Source: Flavobacterium sp. HBTb2-11-1 (lineage in GTDB: Bacteria; Bacteroidota; Bacteroidia; Flavobacteriales; Flavobacteriaceae). Taken from it: a stretch of DNA of 64,000 nt. The DNA lies in contig NZ_WUMO01000009.1 of assembly GCF_009826975.1 (NCBI RefSeq), positions 1 through 64,000 on the forward strand, given 5' to 3'. Below the pieces are notes generated by a model. The model made no database searches. It saw only the letters and a program-made list of their open reading frames with translations, and was not told where the DNA came from. The position numbers and the translations under genes are program-made. Shown here piece by piece: positions 33,947 through 42,062 of this stretch. How positions within the stretch are numbered: position 1 is the first letter of the stretch; each line of letters begins with the position of its first letter.

Positions 33947-34684
33947 ATGGAAATAAAAAAGGAAAATAGTACATCAAAACCAAAAACATCAAATGGCGGA
34001 CGAGGTCGAAATCCAAGAACCCCGAAAAACTTTAGAATTACAACTGGCGGAAACTCAAATCAAAGAAATAGAAGTTGGATAATAAAGCGAATTCTGGGAA
34101 GAGCAACTCGAGTTATAGGAATTAAAGACGAAAATGAGAATTCAAAAGTTATAATAAATGATCTTCCTTGTGAGATTTACTTAGATACCGATAATGTTGA
34201 AGTTGCAGAAATCTTTTACAAAAACTTTTTAAATGTCTTAAAAACGGTAGATTTAGAATTAACTAAAGAATATCCCTCAATAAAAGGCTCATGGATAAAG
34301 AAATTTTGGGTTGGGACTAAAAATTTTAGTAAATCAGAAATTCTAACAAGATTAGAAAAAATAGAAAGAGGTGTTGAATTACAGTACATTGACAAAGTCC
34401 AATCAGAAGTTGATTTAAATACGGCTAACGCTATTGGAATTTTATTAGCACAAACAAAAGACATCCCGCAATTTTCAAGTCTTGTAGGAAGCTTATTGTT
34501 TGCTAAAACTACTATTAACGGAGAATCTAGAATATTTGCTCAAACCTTAACACAAGATCAATTAGCAATATTAAAAGAAAATCCAACTTTGATTCATAAC
34601 CCTTTTAATTTAATTATAAAAATGGAAGAGTCAAAAGCAAATGTTTTAGCGGAGAGCAGTGTGAAAAAATTAGAAGGAGAATAA
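33947..34684 (+). CDS. Hypothetical protein upstream of the abortive-infection-like gene
   Basis: The preferred start MEIKKENSTS gives 245 residues. A longer frame from 33839 adds 36 hydrophobic residues that read like untranslated sequence. The first 45 residues are basic and glycine/asparagine-rich (NGGRGRNPRTPKNFRITTGG), probably disordered and nucleic-acid-binding. The rest is a folded domain I do not recognise. The PutAbiC-like gene follows 50 bp later on the same strand, so the two could form one defence unit. Confidence 0.6.
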   Translation: MEIKKENSTSKPKTSNGGRGRNPRTPKNFRITTGGNSNQRNRSWIIKRILGRATRVIGIKDENENSKVIINDLPCEIYLDTDNVEVAEIFYKNFLNVLKTVDLELTKEYPSIKGSWIKKFWVGTKNFSKSEILTRLEKIERGVELQYIDKVQSEVDLNTANAIGILLAQTKDIPQFSSLVGSLLFAKTTINGESRIFAQTLTQDQLAILKENPTLIHNPFNLIIKMEESKANVLAESSVKKLEGE

Positions 34685-34734
34685 TACTTGACTTATTAAA
34701 AACATTTTCGGGTGCCATAAATAAAAAATGCATT

Positions 34735-36015
34735 ATGACTGAAAAATCCACCTTGATTTTAACACGACTTTTACTAATTACAAGTGCAGTAATCTTTGGT
34801 TATTTTTTAATTATTACTATTGCTAATGGTTATTGGATTTGGGGCGAAAATTTAGACTTTACCGCAACTGGTCAATTTGGAGATTTTATAGGAGGATTTC
34901 TTGGAACAGTAATAAATGCTGCTGCCTTTTATTTTCTTTACTTAACGTTAAATGAGCAAAGAAAATCAGGACAGCAACAAAGTTTTGAAACTAAAATTTA
35001 TGACATAATCCGTTTGCATAGAGAAAATGTAAAAGAACTTGAATACACGAAATTTGCAAGGGGTAAAATGCAAACTTCTAAATCAAGAAAAGTCTTTCGC
35101 GTAATTGTTCAAGAGTTTATGGATTGCTACCACGAAGTTCATCGATTTTGTAAAATGTATCCTGATACAACAATTCTTAAATCAGAATATGAATTAATTC
35201 TTAAAAATATTATTGAAGAGAATAAACTTCGTGTTTCAACCCGAGAATTAGCATTACTAGATATAGCATTTTGCTTTTTTTACTTTGGAGTTGGAAAGGA
35301 AAGTGAAACAATTTTACTTCATAAATTTTTCAATCGTTACAATAAAAACTTCGCACATCCTCTCAAAATTTTCATACAACTAAAACCCAAACAAGAGTTG
35401 GGAAATATGTATCGTTACTGGGAAAATTTTAAGTGTCTTGAAGTAGCTAAAATGAAAGATGAATTCGAAAAAATTTATCGCGATAGCTTAAAATCAGAAG
35501 AATCTCTATATAATGTAGAAAAACATTATCTGTTTGAAAACTTAAAAGCTGAAAAATATTATGGTGGACATCAGCATAGATTAGGGCATTATTTTAGACA
35601 CTTATTTCAAGCATTTAAATTTCTTTCAAGACAAGATTTTCTTGATTACGACGAAAAGTACTTTTATGCTAAGTCAATTAGATCGCAGTTTTCAACTTAT
35701 GAGCAGTTTATTTTATTTTTCAATAGTCTGTCATCATTAGGTATGAAATGGGAATACACTAGTGATATTAACAATGAGCCTTCCAATATTGAGCCAAACG
35801 ATTACAAATTCATTACAAGATATAATTTAATAAAAAATCTTCCTGGGAGTCAATACTATAATTTCACATATAGAAAATTTTATCCGAAAGTTCGTTATGA
35901 ATACCTTGATGATTTAACTTACACAAATAAAATTTCAAATGACCCCCGCTCCACGAAGTCTTCAACTGAAAAGCTACGCAAACGTCTCAGACTTTGTGTT
36001 TTTCTAGTTTCTTAG
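34735..36015 (+). CDS. Putative phage abortive-infection protein (PutAbiC-like)
   Basis: The 426 residues start with two transmembrane helices (about 8-30 and 45-70; GDFIGGFLGTVINAAAFYFL). A cytoplasmic helical domain follows, with features I associate with the putative AbiC family (PF16872): QQQSFETKIYDIIRLHRENV, HRLGHYFRHLFQAFKFL and YFYAKSIRSQFSTYEQFILF. Such proteins are thought to sense infection and stop growth. The last 20 or so residues, from about DPRSTKSSTEKLRKRL, are encoded by a dispersed repeat that recurs at 36733, so the original C-terminus has been replaced or extended. Antiphage function is inferred from family resemblance only. Confidence 0.72.
   Translation: MTEKSTLILTRLLLITSAVIFGYFLIITIANGYWIWGENLDFTATGQFGDFIGGFLGTVINAAAFYFLYLTLNEQRKSGQQQSFETKIYDIIRLHRENVKELEYTKFARGKMQTSKSRKVFRVIVQEFMDCYHEVHRFCKMYPDTTILKSEYELILKNIIEENKLRVSTRELALLDIAFCFFYFGVGKESETILLHKFFNRYNKNFAHPLKIFIQLKPKQELGNMYRYWENFKCLEVAKMKDEFEKIYRDSLKSEESLYNVEKHYLFENLKAEKYYGGHQHRLGHYFRHLFQAFKFLSRQDFLDYDEKYFYAKSIRSQFSTYEQFILFFNSLSSLGMKWEYTSDINNEPSNIEPNDYKFITRYNLIKNLPGSQYYNFTYRKFYPKVRYEYLDDLTYTNKISNDPRSTKSSTEKLRKRLRLCVFLVS
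35943..36005 (+). repeat. Dispersed CCGCTCCACGAAGTCTTC repeat, copy 1 (within the PutAbiC-like gene end)
   Basis: CCGCTCCACGAAGTCTTCAA, GCTACGCAAACGTCTCAGAC and TTTGTG match copy 2 at 36733-36795 with a few changes. Here the reading frame passes through it to a stop at 36015. Confidence 0.75.
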
Positions 36016-36029
36016 AAACCCGAAAACTC

Positions 36030-36060
36030 GATAGCGCGGATTTGCAATCTGTACCCGCAA
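36030..36060 (+). repeat. Half copy of the GATAGCGCGGATTTGCAATC palindrome
   Basis: CTCGATAGCGCGGATTTGC and AATCTGTACCCGCAACAG match the left arm of the full element at 38458-38561, without the right arm. Confidence 0.65.
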
Positions 36061-36178
36061 CAGTGAAACACAATTAAAATCGTAAAAACAAAAAGCCACA
36101 AAATCACGTGCCTTTTTTCATATATTTATAAACAAAAAAAAAATACTTTTTGCTATAGCTAGCAGTTAAATAATTAAA

Positions 36179-36727
36179 ATGAACCTAAAAAAACATCCCT
36201 TCTTCAAAAAATACAAAATTATCAAAATTGTATTATTAGTTCATTTAATATTTTCGCTCGTTATTTTTGTTTCAATGCTAGTGCATGGCATTGCAGACAA
36301 GGATATTTTAGGAACTTTTGCAAGAGCTTTTGAAAATCATAAAGCTTTTGAGAATCCTGAAAAATACCTCAAAAAAGAGATTTTTGTAATAGATTCCGTT
36401 TTTATTGACATAGAAACATCTTCTAGTCAAGGAAAATCTACTTCTAAAGACATCACAGTAATTAGAGGCAATCTATTACATTCTGCAAAGAAAAAAGAAT
36501 TAAGATTTACAGGAATGAATCTTAACTTCTTTGATGACACCTACAATGTAAACAAAAATATAAAACCAATTAAAGTGTGGAGAAACACTATTAATGATGA
36601 AGTTTTTTTGGGAAACGAAAGAGAGTTTGAAAGGGCGAAAACGAATGCTGTTTTGCACATATACTTTTATCTTTCTATTATTCCGCTTTTTATTATTCTG
36701 TTAATTTTAAAAAAGAAATCAGAATAA
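36179..36727 (+). CDS. Hypothetical membrane protein with two terminal helices
   Basis: The protein has 182 residues. A transmembrane helix near 17-38 (KIVLLVHLIFSLVIFVSMLV) and one at the C-terminus (IYFYLSIIPLFIILLIL) bracket a periplasmic domain of about 120 residues with no known motif. It lies between repeats in the accessory region, and no functional hint is available. Confidence 0.6.
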   Translation: MNLKKHPFFKKYKIIKIVLLVHLIFSLVIFVSMLVHGIADKDILGTFARAFENHKAFENPEKYLKKEIFVIDSVFIDIETSSSQGKSTSKDITVIRGNLLHSAKKKELRFTGMNLNFFDDTYNVNKNIKPIKVWRNTINDEVFLGNEREFERAKTNAVLHIYFYLSIIPLFIILLILKKKSE

Positions 36728-36732
36728 AATAG

Positions 36733-36795
36733 CCCGCCCGCTCCACGAAATCTTCAATTGAAACGCTACGCAAACGTCTCTGACTTTGTGCTTTT
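36733..36795 (+). repeat. Dispersed CCGCTCCACGAAATCTTC repeat, copy 2
   Basis: This matches copy 1 over about 63 bp. It follows directly after the stop codon of the upstream gene and precedes the convergent small gene at 36807. Confidence 0.75.
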
Positions 36796-36806
36796 ATATC
36801 AAAAAA

Positions 36807-37136
36807 TCACAACTGAACCTTAAACAAATCATCCAACAACTCCATTTCATCTGCTGGCAATAACTGCAAAGCAATTTCAAGCAAAGTCATTACATTGACA
36901 TTATTGTCTTTTGTAAAACTCGACAAACCGTTTGCATCTGGATTAAGCAAAATAATACTTGCTTTTAGCAAATCTGAAACCATTAGATTTAATTCGTTAT
37001 AAGAAGATACTTTTAGCGGTATTGTATACGAGTTAATTTCTTTTGGCACTGGTTTTAGTTTGCTGAAATAGCTTCCTTTATTTATTAATTCTAACAATTC
37101 TTCGGCTCTTTCTTTATTTTGCATTTCTATTTTCAT
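36807..37136 (-). CDS. Small conserved protein, partner of a divergent HTH gene (paralogue B)
   Basis: This 109-residue protein is the counterpart of the product of 10191-10505. It shares the SKLKPVPKEINSYT opening, KVSSYNELNLMVSDLLKASI, and LEIALQLLPADEMELL. It has slightly more polar ends than paralogue A. It is divergent from an HTH gene that starts 106 bp away, repeating the arrangement at 9.6-10.5 kb. Its function is unknown. Confidence 0.75.
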   Translation of the reverse strand: MKIEMQNKERAEELLELINKGSYFSKLKPVPKEINSYTIPLKVSSYNELNLMVSDLLKASIILLNPDANGLSSFTKDNNVNVMTLLEIALQLLPADEMELLDDLFKVQL

Positions 37137-37242
37137 ATAAGATTTGTTTTACAATTTTAAGCAAATATATAAAATTTCGGTTGCAAACAATCGATTTTTA
37201 ACAATCATATCGAAACAATCTATTACTTGTAATTTCATTTCT

Positions 37243-37479
37243 ATGAAAAGAGAAAGAAAAAGCGAAATTCCAGAAGTTGTAAAAGAACTCGGAAATAAGA
37301 TAAAAGATATGATTGACAGCAATGATTTAAAACCAAGAGAGGTTGCTCATGATGCTGAAATGGATGTAGAAAACTTAAGAAAATATATAAAAGGCTCGCA
37401 AGAAATGAAAGTAAGCACTTTGTTTAAGATTGCACAAGCTTTAAAAATTCATCCAAGTGAATTAATTAAGGATTTGTAG
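37243..37479 (+). CDS. Short helix-turn-helix (XRE-type) regulator
   Basis: The protein has 78 residues from MKRERKSEIP. The HTH comprises ELGNKIKDMIDSNDLKPREV, AHDAEMDVENLRKYIKG and a closing ALKIHPSELIKDL. A longer frame from 37144 adds 33 residues that look like leader sequence and are disregarded. It is divergent from small-protein paralogue B and probably regulates it and itself. It is a different subfamily from the HTH gene at 9588, which makes the shared context notable. Confidence 0.82.
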   Translation: MKRERKSEIPEVVKELGNKIKDMIDSNDLKPREVAHDAEMDVENLRKYIKGSQEMKVSTLFKIAQALKIHPSELIKDL

Positions 37480-37544
37480 ATTTTACCCTCAATTTCTGTA
37501 ACAGTTATCATAAGCAATAAATATAACCCTTCTAATAATTAACA

Positions 37545-38174
37545 ATGAAAAAACTTTTATTATTATCAATAATTATCCTTCTTACTTCATTTAAAACTTT
37601 TACTTCGGATAGTATTTTAAATTTTGAATACGAATTAAAATATACGATTCAAAAAAAGGAATGTTCTGTTTTTACATCCAAATCTAATCCGAATGATTAC
37701 TTAATACATTATAAAGAAAATAATTTTTATACCCTTTTTTATAATAATCAGCTATTTAACATAAGTTTTTCTGATTCTGGTGAAATTAATTACCAAAGAT
37801 CAAGCGCACAGAACACAATTCCTAAAGAAAAATTGAATTTATTGACGGAAACTAAAGAGACAAAAATGATTAACAATTTACTTTGCCATAAGTACGTCGC
37901 AAATTTATCTCAATTTAAATCTCGTCAAATTGAAGTATTTATTTCTAAAAACAATAAAATCAACAATGTTAACTTCTTACAGATGTATGGTTTAAAAAAC
38001 AATATCAATACTAAAGGATTAGTTATGGAAATGGTGCCAAGCGAGTTTTTTTCATTGATCGAAACAAAACCAGTTAAAAAAGCTTTAAAAATTGATGTAA
38101 ATAAATTAAAAAGTTTGGTTGAAAAAAGAGATCATAATAGTACAAACGAGGTTCAAACAACGGTTGACAATTAA
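37545..38174 (+). CDS. Secreted protein, possibly GLPGLI-like
   Basis: The protein has 209 residues with a signal peptide (about 1-20). The mature part has beta-rich patterns and the motif KMINNLLCHKYVANLSQ, faintly like the GLPGLI family's GYxCxKA region, but the diagnostic end motif is missing. The C-terminus is lysine-rich and polar. It ends just before a cluster of palindromic repeats. Confidence 0.6.
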   Translation: MKKLLLLSIIILLTSFKTFTSDSILNFEYELKYTIQKKECSVFTSKSNPNDYLIHYKENNFYTLFYNNQLFNISFSDSGEINYQRSSAQNTIPKEKLNLLTETKETKMINNLLCHKYVANLSQFKSRQIEVFISKNNKINNVNFLQMYGLKNNINTKGLVMEMVPSEFFSLIETKPVKKALKIDVNKLKSLVEKRDHNSTNEVQTTVDN

Positions 38175-38183
38175 TTTTTTCCT

Positions 38184-38209
38184 TGCTAGCGCGAGCGTCA
38201 CGCTCGTGC
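38184..38209 (+). repeat. Half copy of the GCGAGCGT palindrome
   Basis: GCTAGCGCGAGCGTCACGCT plus CGTGCA is one arm of the element seen complete at 11166-11227. Confidence 0.65.
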
Positions 38210-38260
38210 AAACAATCTACGTAGGAAGTCTATTTTCTTATTCTATTTCCTTCTAGTTTT

Positions 38261-38359
38261 GTCATTTCGAGGAACGAGAAATCACACTCGTTGATCTACA
38301 AAGATTGGCAAGTATACTTTGCGGAGTTTCTAGTGTGATTTCTCGTTCCTCGAAATGAC
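38261..38359. repeat. REP-like palindromic element, GGAACGAG type
   Basis: GTCATTTCGAGGAACGAG plus AAATCACAC (38261-38287) pairs with its complement at 38333-38359. The loop carries AAAGATTGG and GAGTTTCTA, as in the 10538 element, although the middle of the stem is different in both arms. A degenerate third arm (TTTCTCCTAACGTCGAAATG) follows at about 38401. Confidence 0.8.
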
Positions 38360-38457
38360 AATATTTTTTGGAAAACCTTTGTGGAACTACTTGCGAAGAT
38401 TTCTCCTAACGTCGAAATGACAAAACTGAGTTAAATGAATTTACAAACATACGCACA

Positions 38458-38561
38458 CCCGATAGCGCGGATTTGCAATCCGTGCTCGTAACAGCAAGAC
38501 ACAATACAAAAATTTAAAAGCCAATCTTTGTGGGCACGGATTGCAAATCCGCGCTATCGGG
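38458..38561. repeat. REP-like palindromic element, GATAGCGCGGATTTGCAATC type
   Basis: CCCGATAGCGCGGATTTGC plus AATCCGTG (left) and CACGGATTGCAAATCCGCGC plus TATCGGG (right) are nearly perfect complements across about 45 bases. With its neighbours it fills the 38175-38636 gap, which holds no gene. Confidence 0.8.
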
Positions 38562-38636
38562 TCTGATGGGCTATAATGCCATATTCTGAAAACGACATTT
38601 CATTAAAATTTAGTTTGAACAATTAAAAAATTAAAA

Positions 38637-39131
38637 ATGGAAAACTTCGACTGGACTTCCTTCACTAAAAAAATAGCCGTTAAAGCTAAACTTACAGACA
38701 TTTACAATGCGTGGACAAAAGCTAATGAGTTGGAAAAATGGTTTCTAGAAAAAGTATCTTTTTTTGATGCGAATCTAGAACCAATCAGCAAAGACCAAAA
38801 TATTTCGGAAGGCAATGCTTATGAATGGCTTTGGTATTTGTATGATGATGCCATGAAAGGAAAAATCACTTCTGCCAACGGTAAAGACTATTTGCAGTTT
38901 ACGTTTGAAGGAACGTGTCTGGTTGATATAAAATTGAGCGAAACAAATGGCTATACGATTGTAGAACTTCGCCATCATAACATTCCGACAGATGATAATT
39001 CGAAACAATACATCAGATTGGGCTGTTCCAACGGATGGCATTTTTATTTGACCAATCTGAAATCGGTTTACGAAGGTGGACTGGATTTGCGCAATAAAGA
39101 TGAAAATTTGAATCCTATGATTAATAATTAA
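38637..39131 (+). CDS. SRPBCC (AHSA1/START-like) protein
   Basis: The 164 residues fit the hydrophobic-pocket SRPBCC fold: FTKKIAVKAKLTDIYNAWTKANELEKWFLEKV at the N-terminus, a beta-rich centre (YLQFTFEGTCLVDIKL, then TIVELRHHNIP), and a C-terminal helix beginning GCSNGWHFYLTNLKSVYEGG. This AHSA1-like class binds small hydrophobic ligands, and no specific ligand can be named. A 79-residue membrane protein gene follows 14 bp after it. Confidence 0.88.
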   Translation: MENFDWTSFTKKIAVKAKLTDIYNAWTKANELEKWFLEKVSFFDANLEPISKDQNISEGNAYEWLWYLYDDAMKGKITSANGKDYLQFTFEGTCLVDIKLSETNGYTIVELRHHNIPTDDNSKQYIRLGCSNGWHFYLTNLKSVYEGGLDLRNKDENLNPMINN

Positions 39132-39145
39132 ACTAGGTCATTAAA

Positions 39146-39385
39146 ATGGATCTTGAACAAATAATATCGGGTCGTATTATTTTGGAGTTTTTAGGAGCTT
39201 CAGTACGATTTCTTGGTTACAATTTATGGACTCTTTCCAACGACAATGACTTTAGAACATTTTCAAGTTTCTGGTCGCCAGGCGGCAGTATCAAAAAAAG
39301 AGATGATAACAGCGATCGAAATCATATGATTGGAGGTATCTTTTTAGGTAGTTTTGTAATGTTGTTGATTGTTTTTAATACCTAA
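39146..39385 (+). CDS. Small membrane protein of unknown function
   Basis: The 79 residues show hydrophobic stretches near 8-27 (GRIILEFLGASVRFLGYNLW) and 62-77 (MIGGIFLGSFVMLLIVF), separated by a polar region. It lies directly after the SRPBCC gene and is probably co-transcribed. I recognise no family. Confidence 0.6.
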   Translation: MDLEQIISGRIILEFLGASVRFLGYNLWTLSNDNDFRTFSSFWSPGGSIKKRDDNSDRNHMIGGIFLGSFVMLLIVFNT

Positions 39386-39389
39386 TTTA

Positions 39390-40181
39390 TTACGCCACAA
39401 CACATTCCATATTTTTTTCTTCCATAATCTGCATATCGATTATTTTCTGAGCAACGGTTCCTCTTTCAAATAAGCGAATGAATTTGAAAATAGCACTCAC
39501 AAAATATCCAGGGTTCGAAACCAATCGGGCGATTTCTGTAATTCTTTTATCTCTTAATTGCGTACAGGCTTCTCTTTCGTTTTCTGGAACAGCTACAAAT
39601 TCGTTGGCAAATTTCCATGCGCCGTTTCTTGCTGTTTCCATGCTGAAATCTATAAAGAAATTGTCTACTTTGCCCGTAAATTTTAGAATCCACGTAAGTG
39701 TTGGCCAAATTTTGATCAAGCACTTTTCGACACCTCCAACCAAATCGCTAAGAATAAAATTTATTTGATCAAAATCATGTTTTAAATCCTCGATGTCTTC
39801 GACTGTACTGACTTCTGCCGAGGCAATTCCTAAATCGAGATTTATATGTGCATTGATTCCGAGCAATAAATGCTGCAATACTATTGGCCAGAACTTTTCG
39901 GCTTGTTCAAAAGCAAATGCCCAGCATTCAGACGGTTCTTCTTTGGCCTGATATTGATAATAAGCTTTCAAGTATCGATTGGCAAAAATAACATCAAGTT
40001 TTTCCATTCGATCTCCGTTCTGAAAAGAACCAGCCAAAATACCTTCTTTTACTCTTACTGTAACTTCACGATACAGAATAGCAAAAAGTCCTAAATTGCT
40101 CTGGTCTATTTTTGATTTTTCTATTATCTGATCCAACAACAGGATAACTTCGTCTATAGTTTCAGCTTGTTTCATACTCAT
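39390..40181 (-). CDS. DUF5995-family protein
   Basis: The 263-residue helical protein carries the family motif LLLGINAHINLDLGIAS. Other features are LFAILYREVTVRVKEGI and a glutamate-containing centre (FANRYLKAYYQYQAKEEP). The clustered His/Asn/Asp residues hint at a metal- or substrate-binding pocket, but no reaction is known. It is convergent with the preceding small gene, overlapping neither. Confidence 0.82.
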   Translation of the reverse strand: MSMKQAETIDEVILLLDQIIEKSKIDQSNLGLFAILYREVTVRVKEGILAGSFQNGDRMEKLDVIFANRYLKAYYQYQAKEEPSECWAFAFEQAEKFWPIVLQHLLLGINAHINLDLGIASAEVSTVEDIEDLKHDFDQINFILSDLVGGVEKCLIKIWPTLTWILKFTGKVDNFFIDFSMETARNGAWKFANEFVAVPENEREACTQLRDKRITEIARLVSNPGYFVSAIFKFIRLFERGTVAQKIIDMQIMEEKNMECVVA

Positions 40182-40299
40182 TTATAATTGGTTATGATTA
40201 AATTGAGAAAAACGAATTTAGTTATTTTAAGCTTTCAATGAACGTTTTTTGAAGTAATTCTCTTATTATTTACTTATTATTTACTTTCTATTATTTCAA

Positions 40300-40331
40300 A
40301 AAAAATCCCAAAAGAAAACTCTTTTGGGATT
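40300..40331 (-). terminator. Terminator of the GreA/GreB-like gene
   Basis: On the minus strand AATCCCAAAAG pairs with CTTTTGGGATT around a short loop, followed by a run of T residues. Confidence 0.85.
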
Positions 40332-40368
40332 GTTGCTGACTTTAAAACGAAAACGAACAATATGTATA

Positions 40369-40740
40369 TTACTCCTCTACTTTAAGAATTTCTAATTTTA
40401 GATTTCCTTTTTTAGCAGGCCATTCAATAATATCGCCTTCTTTATAACCTACCATTGCAATTGCTTCATCTGAAAGAACCGAAATTTTATTTTTGCTCGC
40501 TTTTGCTTTATCCGGACCAACTATAAGAATTGTTTTTTCTTCATTTGTGATATGGTCTTTATAAGTAACTTTTCGATCTATCGAAACGATATCTTCAGGC
40601 AGATTTTTTCGCAATACTTGCGTGGCATATTTTAGTTCACTTAATAAAAGTTCTTCTTCCTGAGCGGTCACTTTTTTTCTTCTTACGTGATCTTTAATTA
40701 AATCGTATGTTCCTGTTGTTAAAATTATATGTTGTGACAT
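40369..40740 (-). CDS. GreA/GreB-family transcription factor (Rnk-like short form)
   Basis: The start MSQHIILTTG gives 123 residues. A longer frame adds 53 residues unlike the family. An abbreviated N-terminal helical part (YDLIKDHVRRKKVTAQEEEL) precedes the C-terminal FKBP-like GreA/B domain (VTYKDHITNEEKTILIVGP, ISVLSDEAIAMVGYKEGDII). The long coiled coil that reaches the RNA polymerase active site is reduced, as in regulatory Gre-related proteins. It probably binds the RNA polymerase secondary channel, though cleavage activity is doubtful. Confidence 0.82.
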   Translation of the reverse strand: MSQHIILTTGTYDLIKDHVRRKKVTAQEEELLLSELKYATQVLRKNLPEDIVSIDRKVTYKDHITNEEKTILIVGPDKAKASKNKISVLSDEAIAMVGYKEGDIIEWPAKKGNLKLEILKVEE

Positions 40741-41162
40741 GACTTTCTTGTGTGTTTCATTCTTTCTAAGACATGACACAACTCTACAGTGAATAGCACG
40801 CAAAACGGCATATTCAACGATATCATATCCTGAATAAATGAGATTAAATAATAAAATGAAATGGTAAAATATCCCCTGCCTAGAGTTGTGACAGGGCAAA
40901 AGAAATAAACTCTTTTGAGCTTTTCAAGAAAGTATCGTCATGCAAATACAGCAATGTGCATATTAAGCACATAAGACGGCTGTTTATTAAATAAAAATTT
41001 GCAGTGATCATTGTCGTATTAATTGTAATCTGTTAGCAAGATACATTTTTTTTCTTACAATAAAAAAATTATAAAATTTACAATACGGTTTTACGTAAGG
41101 ATTTTGATTTAAAACCAATTATTTTTGAAAAAAGTCTTAAAATCATCCGAAAAATAAAACCA
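40741..41162. other. Intergenic stretch with a distant inverted repeat
   Basis: CACAACTCTA near 40776 faces TAGAGTTGTG near 40881, about 100 bp apart, in the probable leader of the GreA/GreB-like gene. Nothing else is recognisable in these 420 bp. Confidence 0.35.
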
Positions 41163-41588
41163 ATGAAACTAGCAATAACCACATTACTTTTAATTTTAAA
41201 ATTAAATTTATTTGCACAATCCAATCAGTTTGCGGGCGATTATACTTGTTCTCTTTCTAGCGAAAATCATAAACTTGAATATAAATTGACTTTAAATCAA
41301 GACGGAACATTTGAGTTTCATTACTATTCAAATATACAAGGCGGAACTCCGCAAGAAACAAATAAATACGGAAAAGGAAGATGGAGCGCAAAAGATAATC
41401 TTATTACTTTTTCTTCTGATAAAAAAACAGATTTAGACCAAAAATACACATTAGATTTTAGCAATTCTACAGCGAGATTTATCACTAAAAATCTGAGAGA
41501 TAAAAGCGATAAAATAGTGAAGACAAAACTTCAGTTTTTAGAATCGGAAATCTTATGGATGAGAAGAATTGATATTTTTAAATCCTAA
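41163..41588 (+). CDS. Secreted lipocalin-like or copper-resistance-like small protein
   Basis: The protein has 141 residues with a signal peptide ending NLFAQ. The mature domain opens with AGDYTCSLSSENHKLEYKLT and LNQDGTFEFHYYSN, followed by GKGRWSAKDNLITF. This succession is typical of small beta-barrel proteins that include a GxW turn (NlpE-like or lipocalin-like). The specific family is uncertain. A lipoprotein gene follows after 32 bp. Confidence 0.65.
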   Translation: MKLAITTLLLILKLNLFAQSNQFAGDYTCSLSSENHKLEYKLTLNQDGTFEFHYYSNIQGGTPQETNKYGKGRWSAKDNLITFSSDKKTDLDQKYTLDFSNSTARFITKNLRDKSDKIVKTKLQFLESEILWMRRIDIFKS

Positions 41589-41620
41589 ACATTTAGACTG
41601 TCTCGAAAGTATTATTATCT

Positions 41621-42025
41621 ATGAAAAAAATCGTTTTTACAGTCTTAACCTCTATTACGCTAGTTTCCTGCTTTGGTTTTTACGATTACGAAATCGATAC
41701 TATTGTAGACAACTACGAAGTTCTTTGGGTTGATGCTTACGAATCTAGGTCTTTAAAAAAAGGAGAAACCATAATTCCTGCTTTTGTTTTTGCTACAGGA
41801 TACAATTCGAAATATATTTACTCGAAACAGCATCCGCTTTTGGAAAATTCCAAAGAGAAAATAAATTTAAATATAACGCATTATTATATTATCGAAAGAA
41901 CAAAAAGCATTTTTCAAGACAAACCCGTATTTGGACCATTCAATAAAACTGAATTCGAAAAAAAATGCCAAGAACTTTCCATCAAAAAACCTGAATTTAA
42001 CTTAACTTTCCCAACTGAGTTTTGA
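41621..42025 (+). CDS. Lipoprotein of unknown function
   Basis: The 134 residues have a lipobox LVSC at Cys 17, followed by a small domain rich in Tyr and Lys (DYEIDTIVDNYEVLWVDAYE, FATGYNSKYIYSKQHPLL). I recognise no family. It lies between two other short envelope genes, and the spacing (32 bp upstream, 37 bp downstream) suggests one operon. Confidence 0.65.
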   Translation: MKKIVFTVLTSITLVSCFGFYDYEIDTIVDNYEVLWVDAYESRSLKKGETIIPAFVFATGYNSKYIYSKQHPLLENSKEKINLNITHYYIIERTKSIFQDKPVFGPFNKTEFEKKCQELSIKKPEFNLTFPTEF

Positions 42026-42062
42026 TTAATTTTAAAGTCCTTCAGATATTGATCGCCAACCT

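Noticed and set aside
40741..40899. Extended N-terminus of the GreA/GreB-like gene
   Set aside because: The added 53 residues match nothing in the family and span the likely leader with an inverted repeat.
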